Made by a program: the position numbers and the translations under genes
From: Apricaphanius iberus
Taxonomy: Eukaryota > Chordata > Actinopteri > Cyprinodontiformes > Aphaniidae
Direction: 5' to 3'
DNA length: 64,000 nt
Assembly: GCA_028564705.1 (NCBI GenBank)
Contig: JAPXFQ010002899.1
Location: 2,628,737-2,692,736 of the forward strand
Shown here: piece after piece, positions 9,121 through 21,732 of the stretch
Layout of the letters: every line of letters begins with the position of its first letter
How positions within the stretch are numbered: the first letter of the stretch is position 1
Notes under the pieces: model-generated
What the model was told of the DNA's origin: nothing
Database searches by the model: none
The model's input: the letters and a program-made list of their open reading frames with translations, nothing else

Positions 9121-9180
9121 AACTGAATGTAGTGAAAAGACTTTTGTGTCCTCTCACAGAAAATGTGCTATGGAAAATGA
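9121..9180 (+). repeat. SINE 3' end plus right target duplication
   Basis: AACTG (9121-9125) duplicates 6340-6344. The following GAATGTAGTGAAAAGACTTT continues the SINE tail interrupted at 6344. Confidence 0.6.
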
Positions 9181-9585
9181 TTTTTTTTAACCATAAATAA
9201 ACAGTGACTTAACTAAATGGAAATAATTTTGTATTTTATTAATTTTCTTCAGGATTTTTCCTTCATAGTCAATATAGCAATTATTTACATTTAGATAAAT
9301 AAATCACTCCAAGTTTTCTTCACTGCAGACCTTGCAGAAAATCTCTAACAAAAACACCTTATCTCCATCAGTGGTTTGTGTTCTCGTTTGCTATTTGTTA
9401 GACTCTTATTGTGAAAGTTTCCAACCTAACTTTATGAACAAGTGCTATTCATCTGTGAATAATAGCTAACTTATAGAAATTAAATACATTAGGGAAAATT
9501 TAAAATGTTCTTGTATTTTTGTGCATATTTGGATAATTTGGAGACTAGCAGTGGTGTATCTGCTAAAATGTGCTGTAAACAGGAA
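9181..9585. other. AT-rich non-coding stretch
   Basis: Nothing recognised. Confidence 0.5.
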
Positions 9586-9838
9586 ACCAACCCAAGACCC
9601 CTCACGAGAGGGGGGGGTACACCCTGGACAGGTCGCCAGTCCATCACAGGGCCACATAAAGACAGACAGGACAAACAACCATGCACGCACACACCCACAC
9701 CTAAGGACAATTAAGATTGATCAATTTACCTGACAGTCATGTTTTTTGACTGTGGGAGGAACACACGCATGCACGGGGAGAACATGCAAACTCCATGCTG
9801 CCTGAGCAACAGTGCTAACCACTGCGCCACCGTGCCAG
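9586..9838 (-). repeat. DANA/mermaid-like SINE
   Basis: On the minus strand it has a degenerate tRNA-like head (right end, GGCACGGTGGCGCAGTGG type), then TTTGCATGTTCTCCCC, CTCCCACAGTC, ATGACTGTCAGG and the GACTGGCGACCTGTCC segment near the left end. It is the same family as 4243-4492, 36860-37135 and 54020-54356. Confidence 0.75.
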
Positions 9839-12800
9839 TGTTCAAGTCTTAAACAAAAATCTTTACAAGCTTGTAAACGACTGGTCAGCGCATATCTGCT
9901 TGTAATGTAACTAAAAGCCTTTCTTTGCTTTAGGACACCCCATCCTTGTCAATTCTACTCTAACTGAAGCTCTAAAAGCTCAGTCACTGTAAAGTGTTCC
10001 TGTTGCTGTAGATATAAGTTTTTTAGTTCTTTAAATTTTGACATAATTGCTCCCCTTTACTCTGCAATGGTTCATTCTCAGTTCAGTTAAGAAATCAATG
10101 CAAAATTTCTGCACTCAGCCGAAATCTTCTCCCTGTGGCTGTGCACTGTTTTAATTGAAAACCCCTGTACGTTCCCTCTGCGGGTCTGTTCTGGACATGT
10201 ACACTGCTCTGACCCTGAAAACCAGTGTACCGTCACTGGCCGGCATGCTGTTGAACAGCACACTCGATGTTCATCCATGCAGAACTGACTGTTTACAGAT
10301 TGCCAGAGAATCAAGAATATAAATGGGCTCTCACTCACTGGTCTAACTGTAGCATGATAGCAAACGGTCCTAGTCAAACTGAGATGAGGTCAGCATGTAT
10401 CTGGGAGCCTGTGGCATCAGGAAAGCTTTGATTCCCCCCCCCCCTCCCACTGACAGCCTGGTGTTCCCCCTTCAATAAACCCACATCCCCTGCTCCCAAA
10501 ACGCCCTTTCTAATATTGTTCAGTTGCCAAAAGATATTGGAACAATGAAAAGTTCATTTCATATCGAGTCTCTCCAGAACAGTTCAGAATTTTGACTAAA
10601 CATTTAAATAATTTTTTCTAATATCCGTACCATCTGAAGCTCTCTGAGATTTAAATTAGGATTTTCCTGTTCTTTCTTATTTTTCTCTGTGTGAAAGTCA
10701 AACGCATGTTTATCCGGATCTCCAGGGAGTCCCACCTACTCATTCCACCCTAGGCTGCGAGTTGGTTTTCTTTAAACTGCACACTGTAACCACACTCTCT
10801 GAGCCAACCTACAGATATCCTTCCACCGCTTTGTCTCCCAGGGAACATTGCAGTGATAAATTGTAAATATTTTCTGTCAGAGGACAGCTTGCTGCTTCCC
10901 CATGAAGGGGTGTCGGTAGGTTTTCTCTCTGTTTCTGAAGGTGGACGACTGGAAGCCTGAGGTGGGGTCACACTGGGTGGACTGGCAGGGATGAGGTGAC
11001 CCTGGGGTCACACATGCTGTGCTTGTGATTAAGTCAAGCTGTTTTATCCTCCCAGGCAGGTGGTTCAAACCTTCTCAATAAACTGCTTCCTCATGTTTGT
11101 ATATTGCTTCTGGAAGTGCTTTGTTAGAGTGAATGAAAGAAAAAAGGAAAATTATGAAGGTGTAGCATAAAAACCCTAACATTTTTGTCAGATGTAAATG
11201 AAATTATCTGATTATCTTTCAAACCTATATCCATGAAACCATTCTTAACCTAAAACCGTCCCTTTCACAAGATTTAAAATAAATTATCTGGATACAATTT
11301 TACAATTCTCATCAAGGTATATCTCAATTTACTGTGCAGGACAAAATTAAATCTAATAATTTACTGATTTTGCACTACATAAAAATTGTGTTGAACTGCT
11401 TGAATTAGAAGGTGCAGTGATCAGGTGATCACTATTTCTGGTTAGCCTTAGCATTGATTCTGATTCTGACAGGTATTGAGTTGCCTTTGAAGGACTGTGA
11501 AAAATAACAAAGGTCAAGCTGCCTGAGCTCCTAAACTGATTTTTATTTGGGGTTTACTCATATCTAAACCACTTAAATCACTTTTATTACAGACTTGGGA
11601 GAGTTAGGAAGGAGGGGGAAATGTTTATGTTTTGTTTCAAGTATAAATAGATTAAAAAGACTCCATATAGGTACAGTTTGCTTTAAGTATGATCACAGGT
11701 CGGACTAATGCAGACTAAATTAAATTACCTATTTGAATTAGACTCTGTTAACATGATATCCAGATTAGGAAAGTTGTTCTAACGTGTACCTAGTAGTGGG
11801 CGTTATAAACAGTATAAGGTAGAGAGAGGTAGCAATTTTGACTTTACCGGCGTACCATGACTGTGCATTTTGTTGATGTAATCAAGTTGTGCCTACATAC
11901 TAGCTGTATTTGTGTGTGATATTAAATGAATAAATGAGTAATCAGGAACGCAGAAATGAATTTTACTTATACGTACGTTTTGCACTTCAGTTTAAACAAT
12001 TTTGAACTTTATTTTCATAATATCTACGTACAAATTAACAAACACAGGTGTAGGTTAATTCTTGGCAGTTAAAGTGTTGTATAGAAAATAAAAGGATTGC
12101 AAAATGAGCTCTATATATACATCAAAATATATGTCCCTAACCTTTTATATACTTTTTATATTAAACTCAAAACGAAGTGCACATAGAGGAAATGTCATAC
12201 TGTTGGATATTTTAATTTGTTGTTTTTAATTAACCTTAAAATCATCCTTTTTCAGCTACTCACTGATTGGAATGAATAAAGGGAAAAATAACTGATTGAT
12301 TATTGCATTACTTGCTTCAAGTAACTTTTCCTCTACGTTTAGTGATCATACTGTACATCTACTGAAGTAGCTTATTGTGATGTTTTTATTTCTCATTCTG
12401 CCTGTGCAACTTCCTCCATTAAAAAAAGGCTAATATATACATCATGGCTATCCTAAATTCAAATTCATCATAAATTAAAATAATAAATTACATGTATTTT
12501 TAGCACGTGTTAGACTTTAACACAGTTCATTTGATTTCAACTTCTCTGTTTTCAAGAATGTTGTTAAACCAGTTAGCAAACTCATTGTAAACTTTATTTG
12601 CCTTGAAAAGCAACTTTTTGTCTACTTTATGTAGTCTGTATAAATAGTCCCTGTCAATTACATACTCTATAACCCAGATTCTAGCATTTTAAGGCCAAAA
12701 ATTATATTTAATTCATGTACATTGTTCTGCAATTGTTCATATTTCATCATCAGTAGGCCATAGGATTTGGGTTTCAAACTATAGATTATTCAAATATAGA

Positions 12801-13024
12801 CTTTTATGGTAAGTTTAGATATGTGATTTTTGACTCTAAGCTGACTTTTGTCCCTCAAATTAAAAACATAACCAAAATAGGTTTTTATCATCTAAAAAAC
12901 ATAGCCAGAGTCTGCCAGTGTGTGTCTCTGTGTGTTTGGAAAATGGGGCTTGGGAAGGGGGAATAATTGTCATTTTGTTTTTACAATTGTGGGGAAGGGA
13001 TGGAAATTTAGGTTATGTGGGGTC
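9839..13024. other. Non-coding stretch, nothing recognised
   Basis: It has a C-rich tract near 10434-10447 and otherwise AT-rich unique-looking sequence. Short frames at 10087-10377 and 10750-11068 (-) have no recognisable domain or splice context. Confidence 0.5.
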
Positions 13025-13112
13025 AGTTTAATCTGTAAAGCACTTCAAGCTGCATTTTTTTTGTATGAAAAACGGTTTATAAATAAAGTTTGATTTGATT
13101 TAATTTGAAATA
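13025..13112 (+). repeat. LINE/SINE 3' tail fragment
   Basis: It reads CTGTAAAGCACTTCAAGCTG, then TTTATAAATAAAG and TTGATTTGATTT repeats. This is the typical tail of a fish non-LTR element in plus orientation, with no body attached. Confidence 0.6.
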
Positions 13113-16100
13113 TTGACAAAGACTCATGGTGCATGTATTCCTATTTGACATTTTTTAACACTTTCTGTTGGATTCATGTAAAAAGAACGATAATCACACA
13201 AAAGCACCTAATAATATTTTACTGGTAAGTCACGTCAGATGGTTTTCTGCCAGATTGATCCTTTTTAATGTGCTTCCAAAGAGAAAGCATGTGCACAACA
13301 TGTCCTCTGAGCAGAAATATCACTTGAATTATTATTTATTTTTTCCTTCTTTTGAGCATTTGTGTGGGACATACGGCAGGGAGTAGAAGTTTATGAGCTT
13401 TGACATGCACACTGCAAGAGAGACGGCAGAGATGAGCAAAGCAGGCGACCCTGTGCAGCGTTAGCGTTAACAGAGACAGTTTGGTTATCTTAGGATGCAG
13501 ATGATATTTCTGCTTGGTGTGGGATGTATCTGTAAGGACAAGGTGGCTGACCCTGCGAGGTCGACAGGCTTCTAAGAAACATGAATCTGAGAGTTTGTGA
13601 CAGTTCAGAATGGAGAGGCGAGTCTGATGTGATTTGAATCATCGTCCATCTGCTTCTCCTTTTTAACCTCACAAATCTTCAGGTGCACACGGCGTGTGCA
13701 TGAATGTGTATGCAAACTGTTGCAAGCTGTAATATAATGCTTCCTGGAGGTTTTGATTTCAAAGTGTACTCTCTCTTTCATTGTTATGAAATGAATTCTA
13801 GCACCAATGAGCTTTGATTGTCCGAACAGGATATACTTAATTATGCAGTGTGATAAATATCTGTAATTTCTTTAGTATGAGTTTTCAAAGTTTTATGTGT
13901 TGTCTGGATATGAAAATAAAATGCTGTAAAATGAGCTTTGAATGGTTTTTGAGACTGCGAACAGTGACAGAGTTATAGGGATGAAATTCAGCAAACAAGC
14001 ATGATAACCTGCGCCGATCTGAACAGAAAGCAATCAGACTTTGAATAAAGCAGCTCCGACTCTCACGGCCACAGCAAGGCAACCTGATGCTCCTTTTCCA
14101 GAACATTTTCTGCTGAAGAGCAACACTGTTCAATGTGAGCATGATGAGGAGCTGGACATGAAGGTTAAATTGTGGTGCTGCATGGATCTACTCCTGTTAT
14201 TATGTCTGATTAAAAAAAACATTTGAAACTGGAACACTGAATAGGAGGAAAACTGCATATCAAGACAAAGAGGATCTTGAAATAATTATATTTGTTTTCC
14301 CCATCAGCAGTAGAGTTCAATGTCCTGTTTGAGGACACTCCATAATTTTTTGGTAGATGCTCATTTTGTTGAAAAACAGATGAGCACATCTAATTAACCT
14401 CATCCATCCCAAATGCCATGACCTGCTCTGCACTGTTTGTCCATGCATCATTCAGAATTTCATGGAGACAAGCTGCTATCGAGGATTTCTGCAAAAACGA
14501 TTTTATTAATCCCAGGCAGGTTTGTAAATCCTTCTCTTTTCAACCATATTTCTTTCTTTCTGCCCATCTTTACTTCTAGCTAACTGATTACATGCTGTGT
14601 AAAATTGTTGAAATTATATTTCTGTATAGTGCATTCCACTTTCCATATACCACTAAACAGCTTTAACTACATGCACGACTGGGTAAGCTATAAAAAAGTT
14701 AAAAGACTACTAAACAGAAGTAGTTTTTTCAGTGTTTTTTCCTTCGGGGGGTGGGTGGTGTACCAATGTACTGCCCAGAGGTCAGAATTGACAAATGTTC
14801 TTAGTGATCAACTCTGATGACTCATTGGAAGATCAAACACTACACTTCTTGTTCATTAAGGGAATTAACATAATAACTGCTACTACATTGATACATTCTT
14901 TAAAAAAAATTAATTAAAAAATGAAAGATTTATGTTTTAATCCATTGATGGGAAAAGTACTGTAACTCCTTTATTGTCTTTTGGATTCAAACCTATGACC
15001 CCTAAAAAGAACTTGCAGCACATTTTTCATCTTTTATGTCTTACAGTCCAAAGAAAAAAAGGTCCAACTTTAAACGAAACTGGAAACATAGACCTGGTAA
15101 AAATAAAAAAAAGGTGATAAAAACATCTATGAGTTTGAAGGGAACAAATGGGATTTAATCTGGGGAAAATTAAACTGAAAACTTTTCACAGTAAAAGTGT
15201 AAAAAACGAAGACAGTCCTCCTCCCATGCTTGATTAGTGTTTGAAGCAAAATCCCTGCTAAATATCCAACTATCATCCTAAATCTTCTACAGATTATCAT
15301 CTTCCTTTATGTACATCGGCTGTTTAGTTCAGCGATCCAAATCCAGAGGGCTCACTGAGCTTCACTGATGAAAAATAACACAAAACGCTGCCAAAAATAA
15401 ACAATTTCTCAACAAGTCAATTATACAACTCAGATGGTTTGGATTATTCATAACCTTCCATTCAAATATGGAGAATTAGCATTTGAAACACATCATTAAT
15501 CATATAAACAACAAGCCGAGTGGCACCTTGTACTAATAGACGTTTGCGAAACATCCCTCGAGACCGAGCCCTGTCTGAGAATTACTACAGAAAATGATCC
15601 AGATCAGAATTTTTAATGCAGAATGGGTTTATGTGATTATATTGGAAAGTGCTTCTCTGCCACATAATAAAATAATCGCTTAATATATTAATTCCATCCT
15701 AATTTATCAATGTCACAGCTAATGAATTAGTCTGGATCTTCTACTGAGAGATGTCATGTTTTTTCATTCAGATACTTGGTCTGGCATGGAGGAGAGGAAA
15801 AAGCCCAGAAATTAATTTCACTATCATTAGCCACAGACCTTCTAGGGTAACAGAAGGCTGCAGCTCAGAAGATCAGAAGCTCTTAGAATCAGACAAATGT
15901 ACAAAGCCCATTATCTGGACTGTATGCGACCTTAAAAGGAAAATATTTCCCAAATGTTCAGGAAGTGGAAGAACTTTCTCTATTCACTTGATACCACTGC
16001 CTGTTGCAAATCAAATTGCAGAAAGAACAACTGGGTTTACTTTAATTTTCAGATTAATACTTCAATATATGAATTACAGGGTCTAACAGCTCCTTTATCA

Positions 16101-16640
16101 CTTGGATATATCTGCCTCTGTGTTCCTGTTGAGTCTGTTCCCTGGGCTCCATGATGACTGTGCTACAGTCAGCCCAGGGGTTTCCGAACACAAGGATGTT
16201 TTTCAAGTTTTCTCATGTGAATCATGAGCTTTCTTCTCATTAAAAAGCTGCTTTTTGAATCTGCAACATGAAAGAGGAGTGGGTGATTTAAATTTGATTG
16301 CAAGTTATGTAAGGATGGGAGCATTTATTCAAATTTCATCGTTGTAGGGTTATCTTCGAAATAAGGAAGTTTTTGTCCACTTCAGTCATTATTCTGTCAT
16401 TCAGTATGATTATGATGTAAAATATAGTTTTACAAAAATGAGCAAAATAAGAAAACGGCTTTTTGTGGGGAGCAAAGTTTTGGCAACACTTTGATAAATT
16501 AAACTGGATACATTAAACTGGTTTCGCAGTTTTAATTTAGTTTTTTGCTTTACTTGACTCATCGAGGTATAATTATCAAGGCGATAATGCTAGTTTTATG
16601 TGTCGCCACACTGTAAAGCTCAAACATGAGCTCAAACGTG
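13113..16640. other. Non-coding stretch; possible conserved element at about 15430-15740
   Basis: No gene is recognised. 15430-15740 has dense TAAT/ATTA cores and balanced complexity of the kind seen in developmental enhancers, but I cannot test conservation. Confidence 0.4.
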
Positions 16641-17330
16641 ATAAAATGCATGACAGGTTGAAAGACTAACGCGCTTTAGAAAGCGCTCGGCATCCGTTAC
16701 CACCTGGGAATAATGTCAGCACATCTCACAATCCTTAGCCAAACTCAGGCGTGTTTGGTTATTAATTAGTAAAATAGCATGTATACCAGCATCAAACAAA
16801 ATGCATAAACACTATTCTTGGATTAAAATGCGTGCGCATTTTATTGTTGATTCGCGCAAACCTGTCAATTTTTAACAAGCTGGGAAGTTTTTCTCGTTTA
16901 AAATTGACTTGTAACAACCACGGTGTTTTTTTTGTTGTTTTTTTTTTTACCGTGTGCACCATGCATGGGGAACAGTAATGCAATTGGAGGAAGGTGTGTG
17001 AAAACAGAAGTGTGACTTCTGGCGCACACCAACTCTTTTCTTACCAAACAAGCGGTTCCGTTGAGGAGGAGCAGGATGAAGCCGCGGTTGGGACGCATCA
17101 TTCCGGCGCGTAAAACTCACAGCCGCGCCTCACTCAAGAGAATAATTAAAATCAAAGAAAAGAAGGAAAAAATCCCGTAGAGGTTTTTTTTTTCTCCTTC
17201 AAGGGGATGCTCTTCCCACGGCACCGGATCCGGATCCTGCTGGGCTGACGCACGGTCCCATATCCAAGGCACAATGAAGTGCTGCTCCCACAAACAAACA
17301 CAAAATAACCTCACTTGGAGCGCCCCTGTT
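16641..17330 (-). promoter_or_regulatory. CpG-rich patch, candidate promoter and 5' UTR
   Basis: CpG dinucleotides such as AACGCGCTT, GATTCGCGC, CCGGCGCGT and GCCGCGCCTC cluster here, against a CpG-poor background. The patch surrounds the candidate signal-peptide exon, and the part at 17102-17300 would be its 5' UTR on the minus strand. It also holds an exact GGATCCGGATCC at 17226-17237. Promoter function is inference. Confidence 0.35.
17045..17101 (-). CDS. Candidate first coding exon with signal-peptide start (minus strand)
   Basis: Reading leftward from ATG at 17101-17099, 19 codons begin MMRPNRGF, continue with a leucine run (ILLLL) and end ...GTACL exactly at a GTAAGA splice donor (intron starts at 17044, phase 0). 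A positive N-terminus followed by a hydrophobic core is the pattern of a secretory signal peptide. Many secreted or neuronal membrane proteins have such a short first coding exon followed by a long intron. Without the donor the frame would run on to 16898 with a poor composition. The exon sits in a CpG-rich patch with a plausible 5' UTR at higher coordinates. I do not recognise the gene and found no second exon to the left, so the first intron would be at least about 17 kb. Confidence 0.4.
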
Positions 17331-20300
17331 CTATCTGATCTCGCTCCCCCTCTTCAGATCCCGTATTTGACTCAAATTAGTTCTGCTGCGAGGAATCCAT
17401 TTATATATGGTCAGCTGTTGTCATCCATTAAAAAAAATCATGAAGTGATCCCAGCTGAGAATGAGGAGACTTCAGTGGGAGGTGAGCAGATAATATCTGG
17501 TCAGTGATGCTGGTAGAGATCCTGGAGGGCTGGAGCTGCAGCCGCCTGCAGAAACTGAACGATGCTCAGACTGGCAAGAGCGAACAGACGTTTTTACAGT
17601 TTCTTTTCTCCCTCTCTCCCCGCGTGTGAGTGTGTTTGTGCATTTCCCCTACTTTATCAGATGCTTTTTCTCTCACCCTCCATTGTCTCAATTACCTACC
17701 CCCCACATCCAGTATCTCAATCTTCACCCTTTTCAGTTACTTTTTCAAACACTTACTTCTTTCAGTAAATAGTGAAAGAATTTGCTGTCCTTTCTGAAGC
17801 AGTTCTCTATTCCAATAATTTTTAACCCAAAGGGTGCCCTCCTTAGTAATTTTCTGCATGCATTTGTGTCATGGAAATATTAGGCTTTGCAAATGTATCA
17901 GTAGTGTTCAGCACATGAATAAACAATGCAGTAAACCATTTAAATTTAGCTCTGTGAGGTGAAAGGCAAAACTCTACATGTCTCTGGAGTCTTTTGTGGG
18001 TCTTTTCCATTGTATTTAGCTACATTCTACTCCCCATTAACTCAGTTTCTGTTAAAGAAAAGCATCCCACAACTCTCCCACCACCATGTTGAGGATGTTT
18101 ATGGCTGATGTGGAGTATTACTTTATCTCTTTACGAAGGTTTACGGATGTAAGATTATTTCTGCCACATCGCAACAAAGCACCTTCTTCCACATGTTTGC
18201 TGTGTTTCCTACATGGCTCGACTGCTTTCCTGATTAATCATGTCCTTGCCCAGCTTGTCTGTTCAGATGGGTTTAGCTGGATGTTCATGTCTTGGTACAT
18301 TGTTTCACACATTAATTTGTGGACGATAAATTGAGCAATGTTTTATAGTTCAAAACTTGGTATATTGTTTTATAATTTAACCCTACTTCAAATCTTTCTT
18401 GAATTTTCTCCCTAACCTGCTTGCTGAGTTCCTAGGTCTTCATAACCCTGTTTGTTCACTACTGTTCCCTAGTAAATGTCTGAAGTTTTCACAGAACAGC
18501 TGGGTTCATATTGAGAGTAAATTCCAGACAGGGTTGGACTGGATATTTTTACTGGTGTTCACCACACTTTCCAGATTTGCAGTATTTGCATGACAATGAA
18601 TAGTATGCATCCTTTTCCTTCCTCTTCACAATTACATTCCACTTTATGTTGTGTTGGTCCATCACACCAGATTTCAATAAAACTCTTGCTGTGATAAATT
18701 GACAAAATTTTGCAACGGACAGCAATCCTCACCAAGTTGGTAAAAATTCTGCTTTTGATATGTGTTTATCCCAAAGACATCACTTATTTTTTTGGAACCG
18801 AGAAGTATTTTCTGCTTTGTTAACTTCCAAACTCCGATCACCACACACTGTCACATCGTACATATAATATCCTGACTGTTTGTCGTCCTTTCAGGCCAGC
18901 CATTGATCCAGGGCTCTGCTGAAGAGGATATTGACAAACTTGGCGGGCTCTGATGAGCTGCTGCCCGCCACCTGCAGAAAGGTGTGATTAATAAAGACTT
19001 TCTTCAGTAACGCAGGAGTTCATTAAGAACAGGTTAATGAACTGAAATGTGAGATATCACTATGCAGGTTGTCTATCTTGCAACACATCTATTTTTGCTT
19101 AATTAGACCCTATATGTTTTTTTTACACTGCTTTTTCAGGCAGACAGCACCTAAAGAGGACAAAGTCTTTGTCTTTATGTTTCGAGTTGTTTAAGTCATT
19201 TATTTGTGCACTTCATTGATGTTATTTAATTTAGGTGCAGACCAGGGGTTAATTGATCTCAGATCAGGGGTTTAATTGGTACCACAGGCTTTATACCAAG
19301 CTGCCTGACCCCTTAGGGTCCAGGGTCAGAGTTGCAAACAGAGTTCCTGCCAATCCAGACTGACCAACTCATCAAAGGTTTTGAAATAGAGGAAACTTTC
19401 CAAGACTCCTCTCTTTCAATCCTGCCTGCATGCAAACATATCAACCCACAGCTCATTGGAATGCAGGAGATGTTGATGAAAAATGAGACTGAGAAGGTTT
19501 CTTAATCTCCACTTCTCTTTTTTTCTTATGAAATCTTTTTTTTTCTTTCAAATTCTAAATGTGCCTTTGTTTAATTTGAATCAGCCTCTTCAGCCAGTGT
19601 GGGTATGGAAGAGCTCTTTGGGAAAGGAAACAGCAAACCATAAAGGGGAATGAGGTCCCAAATCCACAATCTGAAGAAACAGCAACCATAGTAAAACTCC
19701 TTTTAAAACAGATCACGTTCATTTATACACACACACTTTCACTCCTGCACATAATTACAGGGCAATAACTCAGTCTGTGTGCTCTCTGGGGATGAACCAG
19801 ACAAGGAACAATTTTTTATTCAGTTTAAAAAGAAATCTATGTAAAAACAGAAAGCATTGTGGATGCTAAGATACCCATCATCTGACACCTAGGTTTGACT
19901 TATCTTAATGTGGTTTCACAGACGACTCACATCAGCATGACAAACAGGAAATTCATGTTTGTGTATTTCCTTTTTATTCCATGATCCTGCCAAGCACAAC
20001 AATTGTGCTCAGTCATTGCATTGCTTGACACGTAATCCTATTTCACAGTGTAATTCTGTTTGAATGAGGGGCTGCAGGCAACAGACAGCTTGGTAAAATG
20101 ATGGAGACCTAGGCTACACAGTTTGTAGGTGAGTGTTGGCTGCCCTCTAGTGTCTAAACTCAACTCAATGTGTTAGGAAGTAGGCAAAGTTTAGAATCAG
20201 AATGTCATGATGGCTTAGGCACGTTCCCCTCCACAATGTTTGGCAAACATTTCAAAGATGTGCAAAAAGCAATGAAATGGTCTAATTTTTTATTGCAGTT

Positions 20301-20845
20301 GTGCAATTCTACCATTTAGAAAACTCCTAAAATTCAGGTACATTTCTTGATTGGCATTTAGGCCAGCATATTCTTAGTTAAACTGAAATGTAATCTAATT
20401 TTCAGTTCACAGATTACTTGATCATTTACACTTGACTTTTCATGTTAATGTGAATTCTGTTGTAACTGTAGACAGTACAATTGTCATCCTAAAGTCTATC
20501 TTCCCTTGAGCTTTGTATTCCACTTCTGCGTGTTGTTTTCAGATATCTGCTAGTTTGATTCAGAGGCTTCCTGAATTAAGTCTAGTTCACTACCTCCCAC
20601 CACAGCTGCAATCGCTCAGTAATCAGAGTTTACATATTTTAGATATTTGTATTTCTTTATTGCTTACGTATATACCACATAAAATGCTTTCGATGAGAAT
20701 TTCTTGTAAAACATATTGTTGCATTTATCCTAATAGGAAGTCCGAACAGAATAGATTTTAAGGCAGAATGACAAAACCTTGTAGTATAAACTTAAAACTT
20801 AAAAAAAACTTAAAAGTAACGTTTTTGTTCTTATAAAAATGTATT
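17331..20845. other. Non-coding stretch, nothing recognised
   Basis: Mixed AT-rich sequence with pyrimidine-rich parts (17600-17760). No repeat family or exon could be assigned. Confidence 0.5.
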
Positions 20846-20853
20846 GTCTAAAG

Positions 20854-21724
20854 CAGTGGTGTCCAGAATACCCAGTTTCCTGCATGTTTTTTGATGTAAC
20901 CCTTGGTGAGCACACCTGAATCAAATAGTCAGTTCATTATTAGGCATCTGGATAACTCAAGACATGTTGAGGAGGTAATTGAGCCATTTAAAGGGGCTTT
21001 TTTATACAAATCTAAAACATATTATCCTTTGCGTTACCATTTGGGTCTCTGCTAAACACTCCAAACATGAATAAAAACCTTTTTTTTGCTCTCAGAAATC
21101 CTGTGCTCCTACAAACCGTTTGAAAGAGTGCCTTATTGTGATGTCACAATAAGCGTAATATGCATATAACAGCCCCTCACTTGTCAAACTCCGTCCACCA
21201 AGTCCAGTTATAAAAGTGGGAAGTCAATACATTTATGAAGTAATACAATTGAAAGACATGAATAAATATATCTGGAAACATATAAACAAAATAATTATTT
21301 CCAAATCTATTTGTTTGTTTTTTACACATTTATTTATTTAATCCCAATGGTATTTCAATCTTAATTATTTTGTTTTATTTCCACATTTATTGATTTTCAG
21401 TTTTAGCTTGATCAGTGTCAAACCCCCAGTCCAGTAACCAGATAGTAGGGTGTCATCTGCAACCTCTAATTTGCATAAAAGTGACAGAGCCCTCTAAACA
21501 GCTCATTCTGAAAGGGACTGAAATTATCAAGAATTGGACGGGTAAGATTACTTTATGAGAGGGATTTTGTCCAAAGAACTTCATTACCATGCCTTTACAG
21601 ACCTTGGACATGTTAGAGCTTTTTTAATAATGGCATAATATGTCCTCTTCAGAGCTGTTGTGTTGGAACAAGCACACAAACCTGAAGTACAGCGGCCCTT
21701 GAGGACTGGATTTGGACACCCCTG
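20854..21724. mobile_element. hAT-type non-autonomous transposon, split by a second element
   Basis: The left end CAGTGGTGTCCAGAA and right end (complement CAGGGGTGTCCAAA) are near-matching terminal inverted repeats. They are flanked by a perfect 8-bp duplication, GTCTAAAG (20846-20853 and 21725-21732), the hallmark of hAT insertion. There is no transposase. The outer parts (20854-20987, 21652-21724) form a short element of about 207 bp, and the middle is a later insertion. Confidence 0.85.
20988..21651. mobile_element. TTAA-type element nested in the hAT element
   Basis: The left end TTAAAGGGGCTTTTTTATAC resembles the ends of the elements at 25760 and 35988. The right end GCATAATATGTCCTCTT resembles their right ends, with TTAA decayed to TTCA. 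It contains a perfect 10-bp palindrome with TGTGATGTCACA at its centre (21132-21153). No coding capacity is seen. Confidence 0.55.
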
Positions 21725-21732
21725 GTCTAAAG

